Of a stretch of DNA of 64,000 nucleotides, positions 44,916 through 52,964 are shown piece by piece. The translations under genes were made by a program, and so were the position numbers. Location: assembly GCA_046349355.1 (NCBI GenBank), contig JAXMCM010000016.1, positions 310,001 to 374,000 on the forward strand, read 5' to 3'. Below the pieces are notes generated by a model. That model searched no databases, was not told the origin of the DNA, and saw only the letters and a program-made list of their open reading frames with translations. Source of the DNA: CALKJU01 sp046349355. Its GTDB lineage: Bacteria > Pseudomonadota > Alphaproteobacteria > Geminicoccales > Geminicoccaceae. Within the stretch, counting starts at the first letter, position 1; the number at the start of each line of letters is the position of its first letter.

Positions 44916-45587
44916 GTGCGCAGCGTGGTTGCCCTGATCCTCGGCACGATCCTCGTCGCCAGTTCGGCCATGGCGGCGGAGGCCGGCGATGCGCTGTTCG
45001 GGCGCCGCGGCTTCCGCGAGGACTCGCTGGTCGCCCTGCCGGCATGGCAGGGCGTGCTGGCCCGCCTCGATGCCGAGCGGCCGCTGTGGCGGGCCTGCGC
45101 CGAGCGCGATCCGGCCTGTCCGTCGCGGGCGGGGATGGCCTGGCAGGCGCTGTTGCGCGGCCTCGCCGGCGAGCCGCCGGAGCGGCAGCTGCGCGAGGTC
45201 AACCGCTTCGCCAACAGCTGGGCCTACCGCGCCGACCGCGAGGTCTGGGGGCGCAGCGATTACTGGGCGACGCCGCTCGAGTTCCTGCGACGATCCGGCG
45301 ACTGCGAGGACTACGTCATCCTGAAATACGTCTCCCTTCGGCAGCTGGGCTTCGCCGCGGACCGGCTGCGCCTGGTCGTGGTCCGCGACAGCCTGCGCGG
45401 GCTGGTTCACGCCGTGCTGGCCGTCCGCCTCGGAGGCGAGACCCTGATCCTTGACAACCTTGCCGATGCGATCCTTCCCGACCGCCGGCTGGTCCACTAC
45501 GAACCCTACTATTCGGCGAACGAGACGGCACGCTGGGCGCATGTGGGCGTCAACGCCCTCGTCGTCTCGGGCGCTGCGGCGCGTTAA
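44916..45587 (+). CDS. Periplasmic transglutaminase-like cysteine peptidase (LapG/BTLCP type)
   Basis: A 223-residue exported protein: signal peptide MRSVVALILGTILVASSAMA, then the BTLCP (DUF920) domain. The catalytic triad is readable as Cys130 in SGDCEDYVILKY, His165 in GLVHAVLAV and Asp180 in LILDNL. LapG of Pseudomonas belongs here and cuts biofilm adhesins in the periplasm when c-di-GMP is low. I see neither a LapD receptor nor a large adhesin in the window, so the substrate is unknown. GTG start with GGAG eight bases upstream. It lies 128 bases after flhB and 239 before rpfF, same strand. Confidence 0.85.
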   Translation: MRSVVALILGTILVASSAMAAEAGDALFGRRGFREDSLVALPAWQGVLARLDAERPLWRACAERDPACPSRAGMAWQALLRGLAGEPPERQLREVNRFANSWAYRADREVWGRSDYWATPLEFLRRSGDCEDYVILKYVSLRQLGFAADRLRLVVVRDSLRGLVHAVLAVRLGGETLILDNLADAILPDRRLVHYEPYYSANETARWAHVGVNALVVSGAAAR

Positions 45588-45710
45588 CCCTTCCTTGACC
45601 CCGGATCACTACACCTTGAAGCGAGTTAAGAAAAACTTTCAGTAAAATGTGAGAGAATTAATCTCTTAATGAATATCAAAAAAGTATTAACGGGGCAATG
45701 AAGAAATCGC

Positions 45711-45739
45711 TTGCCACGTACTATTGTCATGCTTAATGT
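45711..45739 (+). promoter_or_regulatory. rpfF: Probable promoter of rpfF
   Basis: TTGCCA (45711-45716) and TAATGT (45734-45739) are separated by 17 bases, within an unusually AT-rich stretch (about 45600-45760). This implies an 80-base leader. A shorter inverted repeat AGAG-AATTAAT-CTCT lies further upstream (about 45652-45666). Confidence 0.4.
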
Positions 45740-45826
45740 CGATTCATTCGCTTCTCCGGGCGGATCGGAGCTCTGGCAAGCTTTAGGACTGCCAGATGAC
45801 TGACATCCTCAATACAGGGGGTAACG

Positions 45827-46786
45827 ATGGCGATCTCTACGCGCGGCCTGCAGGCTCTTCTTGATCGTGGCGGCAACGACAACCGGCCATCACCCTTCGG
45901 CGCCTCGCCCGCCACGCTGCGCAACCGCCGCCCGGCCGCGCTGCCGCGGCTCGACCAGGACCTGCCCTTCCTGAGCACGCGCCTCGAGGCCGAGAGCGGC
46001 ATCCTGTGGGCGCGCATGCGCCACACCGAGCGGGCCTGCTACACGCCCGGGCTGATGCAGGACATGCGCGACGTGCAGGCGATGCTGCGCGACCTCTACG
46101 CCCACCGCGACGCGTCCGAGGTGCCGTTCCGCTGGCTGGTCTGGGCGTCGGACGCGCCCCGGGTGTGGAGCCTGGGCGGCGACCTGACCAACTTCACGGC
46201 GATGATCCGCAGCGGCGACGAGACCGGGCTGCGCGCCTATGCCCGCCAGGCGATCGACATCCTGCACGACAACCACATCGGCATGGATCTGCCGGTCCTG
46301 ACCGTGGCCCTGATCCAGGGCGACGCCATCGGCGGCGGCTTCGAGGCGATGCTCACCGACGACCTCGTCATCGCCGAGCGCGGCGCCAAGTTCGGCCTGC
46401 CCGAGATCCTCTTCAACCTGTTCCCCGGGATGGGCGCCTTCAGCTTCCTCAAGCGCAAGGTCGGGCCGCAGAAGGCGCGCGAGCTGGTCGAGGACGGCAT
46501 CACCCGCAGTGCCGACGAGGTGAAGGCGCTGGGCCTGGTCGACATCGTCTGCGACGCCGGCGAGGGCGAGGCCGCCCTGCGGCGCTATGTCGCGGACAAC
46601 GAGGCCCGCTTCGCCACCCTGCGCACGCTCAAGATGGCCCGCGACCGGGTCGACCCGGTGACCAAGCGCGAGCTCGTCGACATCGTCGACATGTGGGTCG
46701 ACCTCGCCATGCAGCTGGGCGAGAGCGAGCTGCGGCGGATGGACAGCCTGGCCCGCGTCCAGGCCCGCAAGCGCCTGGGCGGCTGA
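45827..46786 (+). CDS. rpfF: DSF synthase RpfF (crotonase fold)
   Basis: Expected to make a cis-2-unsaturated fatty acid signal (diffusible signal factor) from acyl-ACP by dehydration and thioester cleavage. The 319-residue protein has the RpfF pattern rather than that of ordinary enoyl-CoA hydratases: FLSTRLEAESGILWARMRH, GDAIGGGFEAMLTDDLVIAE, and GLPEILFNLFPGMGAFSFL. Glu173 and Glu193 are 20 residues apart, as are the catalytic Glu141 and Glu161 of Xanthomonas RpfF. A GGGGG ribosome site lies five bases before the ATG. It is convergent with rpfC, 18 bases away; in Xanthomonas the two are also neighbours. Confidence 0.9.
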   Translation: MAISTRGLQALLDRGGNDNRPSPFGASPATLRNRRPAALPRLDQDLPFLSTRLEAESGILWARMRHTERACYTPGLMQDMRDVQAMLRDLYAHRDASEVPFRWLVWASDAPRVWSLGGDLTNFTAMIRSGDETGLRAYARQAIDILHDNHIGMDLPVLTVALIQGDAIGGGFEAMLTDDLVIAERGAKFGLPEILFNLFPGMGAFSFLKRKVGPQKARELVEDGITRSADEVKALGLVDIVCDAGEGEAALRRYVADNEARFATLRTLKMARDRVDPVTKRELVDIVDMWVDLAMQLGESELRRMDSLARVQARKRLGG

Positions 46787-46804
46787 GGCCGCAGGGCGGG
46801 CCGC

Positions 46805-49327
46805 TCAGCTGCGGCCGCGGGCGTTGGCCGGGTTGCCGAGCCCGCGCTTGTGGTCGAGCAGCGCCTGCCGGAGCTTGTCGAACTCGATGCGCAGCCGCGC
46901 CACCTCGGCCTTGCCGCGCGCCGCCAGCGCCTCGTCGCCGAGGTCGCGCCACGACAGGCAGAGCTCGAACAGGGCCATGGCGCCGAGATGCGCGGCGCTG
47001 CTGCGCAGGGCGTGCGCCTCGTCCTTGAACTCGCGCGAGCGCCCGGCCGTCGCCGCGGCCTCGATGCGGTGCACGATGCCGGCCGCGTCCTCGAGGAACT
47101 CGTCGATCACCTCGGCGACGAAGCCGTCGTCGGGATCGAGCTCGGCGAGGCTGCGCAGCTTGGCGGCGTCGAGCACCGGCCGCGCCGCCGGCGGCCTGGG
47201 GTAGGGCAGGATGGTCGCGCCGTCGGCCGGCGGCTCGCGTGCCGGTGCCGTCAGCTCGTCGATCGTCCGCAGCACCAGCTCGCTGTCCACCGGCTTGGTC
47301 AGGTAGCCCGAGAAGCCGGCGGCACTGCAGGCCTCGCGGCTTTCCGCCGTGGCGTCGGCGCTGAGCACGACGATCGGCGGCAGCTCGTGCGCCGCATGCT
47401 CGAAGCGCAGCAGCTTCATGGCCTCGACCCCGCCCAGCTCGGGCATGTTGAGGTCCATGAGGACGATGTCGAAGGCGCCCGTCTCCAGCTGCTCGACCGC
47501 CTGCATGCCGTCGTCGACCATCGTCACCTTGTGCCCGGCGCGCTCGAGGATGCGGCCGATGACCCGGCGGTTGGTCGGGTTGTCCTCGGCGACGAGGATG
47601 CGGGCCGGCCGCGCCGCCTGCAGCGGCGCCCGCTGGCGGCGGCGCTGCCCGGCCGGCAGCGGCGCCTGCTCGACCAGGGCGGCGCGCAGGCAGTTGGCAA
47701 GCAGCTCGGCCGGCGGCTCGGCCGGCAGGTCGGCGAGGCTGGCGAGGTGCTGTAGCGGCGCGTCGAGGCCGACGGTGATGACGTCGACGGTCTCGGCTCC
47801 CGGCCGCGACGCCAGCAGGTCGGCGATCGCCGCCTCCTGCCGGCCGCCCGGCGGCGACGCCACCACCAGCACGACGCGGCCGCGCGCCGGCGACAGCAGG
47901 CTCGAGATGGCCTCGGGCTCGCGTGCCAGGGCCGTCTCGACCCCGAGCTGCGACAGCGCCGGCAGCAGCGCCTGCGCCGCCTCGGCCGTGCCGACGACGA
48001 CGGCGCGGCCATGCAGCGGCAGCTCGGCGGCGGCGCCGTCGCGGCGCAGCGGCAGCTCGAACCAGAAGGTGGTGCCGCGCCCGACCGCGCTGGTCACGCC
48101 GATGCGGCCGCCGGCCAGCTCGACCAGCTCGCGGACGATGGCGAGGCCGAGGCCGGTGCCGCCATATTGCCGGGCGATGCGCCGGTCGCCCTGGTCGAAG
48201 GGCTCGAAGATGGCGCCGACGGCATGCTCCGGGATGCCGACGCCGGTGTCGGTGACCTCGAGGCGCAGCACGCTGCGCGCCTCGTCCGACTGCAGCGGCC
48301 GCACCGCCACGGTGACGCCGCCGTCGCGGGTGAAGCGCAGCGCGTTGCCGACCAGGTTGACGAGGACCTGGTGCAGGATCCGCGCGCTGCCGATCAGGCA
48401 GGACGGCGTTTCCGGGGCGATGCGCAGGCGCAGGTAGAGGCCGTGCTCGGCCGCCTCGTGCACCAGCAGCGCCCGCACCGTCTGCAGCGAGCGGAACAGG
48501 TCGAGCGGGGCCTCGTCGACGTCGTAGCGGCCGGCCTCGATCTTGGCGATGTCGAGCAGGTCGTTGACCAGGCCGAGCAGGCCGGCGGCGGCGCCGCGGA
48601 TGGTCACCACCATGTCATGCTGCTCGTGGTCGAGGCGGGTGTCCTCGAGCAGCTCGCCCATGCCGATCACCGCGTTCAGCGGCGTGCGGAACTCGTGGCT
48701 CATGGTGGCGAGGAAGCGGGTCTTGGCCTGGCTTGCCTCCTCGGCCCGGTCGATCGCCGTCTGCAGCTTGGCCAGCAGCGTCGAGAAATAGGCCGGCAGG
48801 GCGATGAGCCCGATCAGCAGGGCCGTGTCGAGCGCCGGGAAATGCCGCCAGTCCGGGCTCTGGGTGATGACGCCGAGGAACAGGACCAGCGACACCACCG
48901 CCGCGGCGGCGAGCTGGGCCCGGCCGAAGCGGAAGCCGTGGCCGAGGATCACCCACAGCAGGATCGGGTAGAACGGCGCCGCCGCCATGCCGCCGACGAA
49001 CATCACCCCGTTGAGGCCGATGGTGTCGGTCAGCATGCCGATGTAGCGGCGGCCGATGCTGACGTCGGGCCGCCACAGGATGTGCGCGACCACACCCATC
49101 GAGGCGACGAGGCTGGCGAGGCAGATGGCGACGCCGATCGCCCGCTCGTCGGTCGGCATCAAGAGCACGTAGACGAGGATGAAGACGGCGAAGCCGACGC
49201 GGATGATGGCCTGCTCGTGCTCGCTGTCCGGGCGGCCGCGCAGCCGCGCCCGCAGCCGCGCGCGCAGGCCGCCGGCGGCGGTCGCGGGGGGCGGCAGGCG
49301 GGCCGGCGGCGGGGCGGTCTCGCGCAT
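46805..49327 (-). CDS. rpfC: RpfC-type hybrid sensor histidine kinase
   Basis: An 840-residue inner-membrane sensor for DSF. The cytoplasmic N-terminal sensor stretch RGRPDSEHEQAIIR (30-43) keeps the D-S-E-H of Xanthomonas RpfC. About five membrane helices follow (43-185), with RRYIGMLTDTIG and GLIALPAYFSTLL also RpfC-like. Then come HisKA with His211 (MSHEFRTPLNAV), HATPase (DTGVGIP, GGTGLGLAI), a worn receiver-like region (about 440-550), a true receiver (Asp625 in LMDLNMP, Lys678), and an HPt domain with His772 in AHALRSSAAHLG. So the full phosphorelay RpfC architecture is present. It follows the REC-PAS-GGDEF-EAL gene by four bases. Confidence 0.9.
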   Translation of the reverse strand: MRETAPPPARLPPPATAAGGLRARLRARLRGRPDSEHEQAIIRVGFAVFILVYVLLMPTDERAIGVAICLASLVASMGVVAHILWRPDVSIGRRYIGMLTDTIGLNGVMFVGGMAAAPFYPILLWVILGHGFRFGRAQLAAAAVVSLVLFLGVITQSPDWRHFPALDTALLIGLIALPAYFSTLLAKLQTAIDRAEEASQAKTRFLATMSHEFRTPLNAVIGMGELLEDTRLDHEQHDMVVTIRGAAAGLLGLVNDLLDIAKIEAGRYDVDEAPLDLFRSLQTVRALLVHEAAEHGLYLRLRIAPETPSCLIGSARILHQVLVNLVGNALRFTRDGGVTVAVRPLQSDEARSVLRLEVTDTGVGIPEHAVGAIFEPFDQGDRRIARQYGGTGLGLAIVRELVELAGGRIGVTSAVGRGTTFWFELPLRRDGAAAELPLHGRAVVVGTAEAAQALLPALSQLGVETALAREPEAISSLLSPARGRVVLVVASPPGGRQEAAIADLLASRPGAETVDVITVGLDAPLQHLASLADLPAEPPAELLANCLRAALVEQAPLPAGQRRRQRAPLQAARPARILVAEDNPTNRRVIGRILERAGHKVTMVDDGMQAVEQLETGAFDIVLMDLNMPELGGVEAMKLLRFEHAAHELPPIVVLSADATAESREACSAAGFSGYLTKPVDSELVLRTIDELTAPAREPPADGATILPYPRPPAARPVLDAAKLRSLAELDPDDGFVAEVIDEFLEDAAGIVHRIEAAATAGRSREFKDEAHALRSSAAHLGAMALFELCLSWRDLGDEALAARGKAEVARLRIEFDKLRQALLDHKRGLGNPANARGRS

Positions 49328-49331
49328 CGGC

Positions 49332-51458
49332 CTAGCGCAGGCCCGCCGGGCCGCCGCGCAGCAGCGGTTCGAGCGCCTCGGCGCTGACCGGTGGGCTGAT
49401 CAGGTTGCCCTGGGCCTCGTCGCAGCCGTAGCGGCGCAGCCGGGCCAGCTGGCCCTCGGTCTCGACCCCTTCGGCGATGACCTTGAGGCCGAGGCTGTGG
49501 CCGAGGTTGATGATGGCGCGGACGATGACCTCGTCGTTGGCGCTGTGCTCGACGTTCTGGACGAAGGACTGGTCGATCTTGAGCCGCTGCACCGGCAGGC
49601 GCTTGACGTAGCTGAGCGACGAGTAGCCGGTGCCGAAGTCGTCGATCGACAGGGTTACCCCGAGCTGGTGCAGGTAGCGCAGGCTGGCGGTCGCGGTCTG
49701 GCTGTTCTCGATGACGGCGTTCTCGGTCAGCTCGATGTCGAGCAGGGCCGGGGGCAGGCCGGTCTCGGCGAGGATGCCCTCGATCATCAGCTCGACGCCG
49801 CGCTCGCGGAACTGGATCGGCGACAGGTTCACCGACATCTGCATGCCGCGAAAACCGCGCTGCAGCCAGCCGTGCAGCTGCCGGCAGGCGGTGCGCAGCA
49901 CCCACTTGGTCAGCGGCTGGATGAGGCCGATGTCCTCGGCGAGGCCGATGAATTCGCCGGGGCGGACGATGCCGCGCTCGGGATGGTTCCAGCGGACCAG
50001 CGCCTCGACGCCGACGAGGCGGCCGCTGTCGAGCGCCAGCTGCGGCTGGTAGTAGAGCAGGAACTGGTCGGCGGCGAGGGCGAGGCGGAGCTCGCGCTCC
50101 AGCGTCACCGCCCGGCGTGCCGCCACGTTCATCTCGGCCGCGAAGAAGCGGTAGGCGTCGCGCCCCGAGGCCTTGGCGCGGTACATCGCGAGGTCGGCGT
50201 TCTTGAGCAGCGTGTCGACCGTCTTGCCGTCGGTCGGGAACAGCGTGACGCCGATGCTGGCGCTCAGGTGCACCTCCTGGCCGTCGATCAGCCAGGGCTC
50301 GCCGAACGCCTCGCCGAGCCGGCGGCACAGGTCGGTGGCGTCGTCGGCGCGGCGCACGCCCGGATGCATGACGACGAACTCGTCGCTGCGCAGCCGGGCC
50401 ATGACGTCGTGCTCGCCGAGCCGGTCCTTCAGCCGCAGCGCCACCGCCCGCAGCAGCGCGTCGCCGAACGGCTCGCCGAAGGCGTCGTTCAGCCCCTTGT
50501 AGCGGTCGAGGTCGAGGTGGAGCAGGGCGACGAGCTCCGACTGCCGCCTCGCCCGGCTGAGCTCCTGCTCGACCCGCTCGCGGAAGCTGTCGATTCCGGG
50601 CAGGCCGGTCAGCGGGTCGATCAGGCCGCCGCCGGCGCCGGCCTGCTCGACCCGCCGCACGTCGCTGATGTCGAGCGCCGCGGTGTAGATCGCGCGGACG
50701 CGGCCGCTGGCGTCGATCGCCGGCGCCTTGGCGAAGACGGTAGCCCGCTGCCCGTCCGCCGCCTCGAGCATCTCGAGGCGCGGGCTGGCCATCGGCAGCG
50801 CCGTGTCGACGACCTTCTCGTTGAGCACGCCATGCTTGGTCGCATAGGTCTCGCCCAGCGCCTCGTGCAGGGTCTGGCCGACGGCCTGGTCGCGGCGGAT
50901 GCCGTAGAGCGCCTCGCCGCTGCTGTTCAGGCTCAGCACCTTGCCCCGCGCATCGACCGCCATGATCGCCACCGGCAGGGTGTCGAGCAGGGCGGCGATG
51001 GCGGCGTCGACGCCATCGCCGCCGCGAGCCCGCAGGGCCTGCTCGAGGAAGGCGGCGCGCTCGGCCAGCAGGCGCTGCTGGCGGCGCATCGTCAGCAGGT
51101 TGCGGGCGCGCGCCCGGAATTCGGAGTGATCGAGCGGGCTCTGCAGGAAGTCCGTGGCACCGGCGGACAGCGCGCGGTAGCGGTACTCGCGGTCCTCGTA
51201 GGAGGTCACCACGATGACCGGGATGTCGGCCAGCCGCTCGCGCTCGCGCAGGGCACCGATGAGCGTGGCACCGTCCATGCCCGGCATGCTGAAGTCGGTG
51301 ACGACGAGATCGGGAAGCAGGCCGGCGTCGAGCTGGGCCAGCGCCTGCAGGGGATCGGCGAAGGCCGTCACCTGGACCCCTTCCTCGACCGACTTGGCGA
51401 GGCGGGTCAGGATGTTGCGGTTGGTGACCCGGTCGTCGATGACGACTACGTTGGCCAT
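49332..51458 (-). CDS. REC-PAS-GGDEF(degenerate)-EAL response regulator, RpfG substitute
   Basis: A 708-residue cytoplasmic c-di-GMP protein. The receiver (residues 1-135) reads VVVIDDRVTNRNILTRLA, VTDFSMPGMDG and GATDFLQSPLDHSEFRARAR, strongly like RpfG, with phospho-acceptor Asp55 (ATG numbering). A PAS module (about 155-280) follows. The GGDEF domain has RLRSDEF in place of GGDEF, so cyclase activity is doubtful. The EAL domain keeps GVEALVRW, ELTENAVIE, DDFGTGYSSLSYV and KIDQSFVQ, so phosphodiesterase activity is expected. It is upstream of and four bases from rpfC. GTG at 51470 is an alternative start. HD-GYP, the output of RpfG, is absent. Confidence 0.92.
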   Translation of the reverse strand: MANVVVIDDRVTNRNILTRLAKSVEEGVQVTAFADPLQALAQLDAGLLPDLVVTDFSMPGMDGATLIGALRERERLADIPVIVVTSYEDREYRYRALSAGATDFLQSPLDHSEFRARARNLLTMRRQQRLLAERAAFLEQALRARGGDGVDAAIAALLDTLPVAIMAVDARGKVLSLNSSGEALYGIRRDQAVGQTLHEALGETYATKHGVLNEKVVDTALPMASPRLEMLEAADGQRATVFAKAPAIDASGRVRAIYTAALDISDVRRVEQAGAGGGLIDPLTGLPGIDSFRERVEQELSRARRQSELVALLHLDLDRYKGLNDAFGEPFGDALLRAVALRLKDRLGEHDVMARLRSDEFVVMHPGVRRADDATDLCRRLGEAFGEPWLIDGQEVHLSASIGVTLFPTDGKTVDTLLKNADLAMYRAKASGRDAYRFFAAEMNVAARRAVTLERELRLALAADQFLLYYQPQLALDSGRLVGVEALVRWNHPERGIVRPGEFIGLAEDIGLIQPLTKWVLRTACRQLHGWLQRGFRGMQMSVNLSPIQFRERGVELMIEGILAETGLPPALLDIELTENAVIENSQTATASLRYLHQLGVTLSIDDFGTGYSSLSYVKRLPVQRLKIDQSFVQNVEHSANDEVIVRAIINLGHSLGLKVIAEGVETEGQLARLRRYGCDEAQGNLISPPVSAEALEPLLRGGPAGLR

Positions 51459-51674
51459 CGCCGCCGCCACTGCGCCCTGGGCATGGGTAGGGGAGTCACC
51501 TCGACGACGCCGATGCGGAATCCAGCCGAGGCGGGACCGTACGGAGCGACGCCGGTCATATCAAGCGATAGCTGAAGTTTTGCCAATTGTCGTCTAAACT
51601 CGGCCGCGATAATTGGCCGCCAAACACGACGGACCACAGCAAGCGGCGCGGCCCCGCCGGTCAGGGAAGCAACC

Positions 51675-52964
51675 TTGATTGACGCGATCTTCGTCCAGCT
51701 CGCCCAGCCCTGGGTGCCTTGGGCGCTGTGCGGACTGATCGTCCTTTTCGCCCTGGCGCTCTGGCTGGACTTTCGCTGGTTCCGGTTGCGGCCATTCCTT
51801 GCCGGCCTTGACGACGCCATCGACGCCATCGAGGAGACCGAGGGTCAGGCGTCGTTCCGCCAGCGCTTCCAGGCCGTCTATCGCCGTCTCGCCGAGAACC
51901 GGGTGGTCGGCGAGGCCTGGCGCGCCTATGCCCCGACGCTGTCGCCGGCCCCGGGCAACGACGACGCCATCGGTTACACGCGGCGGCCGGCCGACAGCTT
52001 CAACGAGAGCCTGCTCGCCGGTGCCGGCATCGACCTGCGCTTCTATCACGCCGTGCCGAACATGCTGGTCGGCGTCGGCCTGTTGTTCACCTTCATCGGC
52101 CTCGTCGCCGCGCTCTACTTCGCCAGTGCCGGCGTTGCCGCGGTCGACGTCAAGGTTGCCCAGGAGGCGCTGCGCGAGCTGCTGGCGGCGGCCACCTTCA
52201 AGTTCGTCACCTCCATCGCCGGCCTCGCCTGCTCGCTGGTGTTCTCGTGGCGCGAGAAGGCGCAGATGCATGTCGTCCGGCGCCGCCTCGGGCGCCTGTG
52301 CAGCGCCCTCGAGGCGCGGATGGTGCCGGTCACCGGCGGCAGCGTCGCCGCCGCCCAGCTGGCCGAGCTGCGCCAGCACACCCAGCAGCTGCAGCGCCTG
52401 ACCAAGGACCTCTACGTTCGCCTGCCGGAAGGCCTCGAGACCGGCATCGCCGGCGAGATCGGCAAGGCCATGGCGCCCCTGCGCGAGGCCCTCGCCGAGG
52501 CCGCCCCGGACCTGCGCCGGATCGCCGAGCCGCTGGTGGCGACGATTGCGGGGTCGCTGGCCGCCCAGGTGCCGCGTTCCGAGGCCGTGCCGCAGCCGGC
52601 GCGCACGGCGGTGCCGGTTCCGCCGGCCGCGGCGTCGGCGCAGGCCATCACCGGCCGGCTCGACGGTGCGCTGGTCTCGCTGCGGGCCGGCCTCGACCGG
52701 CTCTGGGGCCTGCGCGGCGGCAAGGCCGACGGCGAGGCGGTCCGCCAGGTCGAGCGCCTGCTGCATGACGGCCGCAACCAGCTGGTGGCGGCCCAGGCGG
52801 CGGCGCGCGAGCTCCAGGCGCGGCTGGACGGTCTGGCGCGTGGCGAGGGCGGCGACGGCCTCGACGGCGCCGTCCGCGAGTCGCTGCGCCGGGTCGAGGC
52901 GCTGGTCGGCGCGTCAACGGCCAGGCTCGGCGAGGCGGTCGGCGAGCTCGAGCGGCGGCGCTGA
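51675..52964 (+). CDS. MotA/ExbB-like proton channel protein with long tail (ZorA-like)
   Basis: A 429-residue inner-membrane protein. TM helices at about 15-33, 129-152 (VPNMLVGVGLLFTFIGLVAA) and 173-193 make a MotA/TolQ/ExbB-like core; the last about 235 residues form a long cytoplasmic helical tail. This is the layout of ZorA of the Zorya anti-phage system, although the tail is short for that family. The start is TTG with GGAAG six bases upstream. Its stop overlaps the ATG of the OmpA-type partner (TGATG). No ZorC, ZorD or ZorE is nearby. GCCAATT/AATTGGC (51582-51588, 51611-51617) is an inverted repeat in the 200-base upstream gap. Confidence 0.82.
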   Translation: MIDAIFVQLAQPWVPWALCGLIVLFALALWLDFRWFRLRPFLAGLDDAIDAIEETEGQASFRQRFQAVYRRLAENRVVGEAWRAYAPTLSPAPGNDDAIGYTRRPADSFNESLLAGAGIDLRFYHAVPNMLVGVGLLFTFIGLVAALYFASAGVAAVDVKVAQEALRELLAAATFKFVTSIAGLACSLVFSWREKAQMHVVRRRLGRLCSALEARMVPVTGGSVAAAQLAELRQHTQQLQRLTKDLYVRLPEGLETGIAGEIGKAMAPLREALAEAAPDLRRIAEPLVATIAGSLAAQVPRSEAVPQPARTAVPVPPAAASAQAITGRLDGALVSLRAGLDRLWGLRGGKADGEAVRQVERLLHDGRNQLVAAQAAARELQARLDGLARGEGGDGLDGAVRESLRRVEALVGASTARLGEAVGELERRR

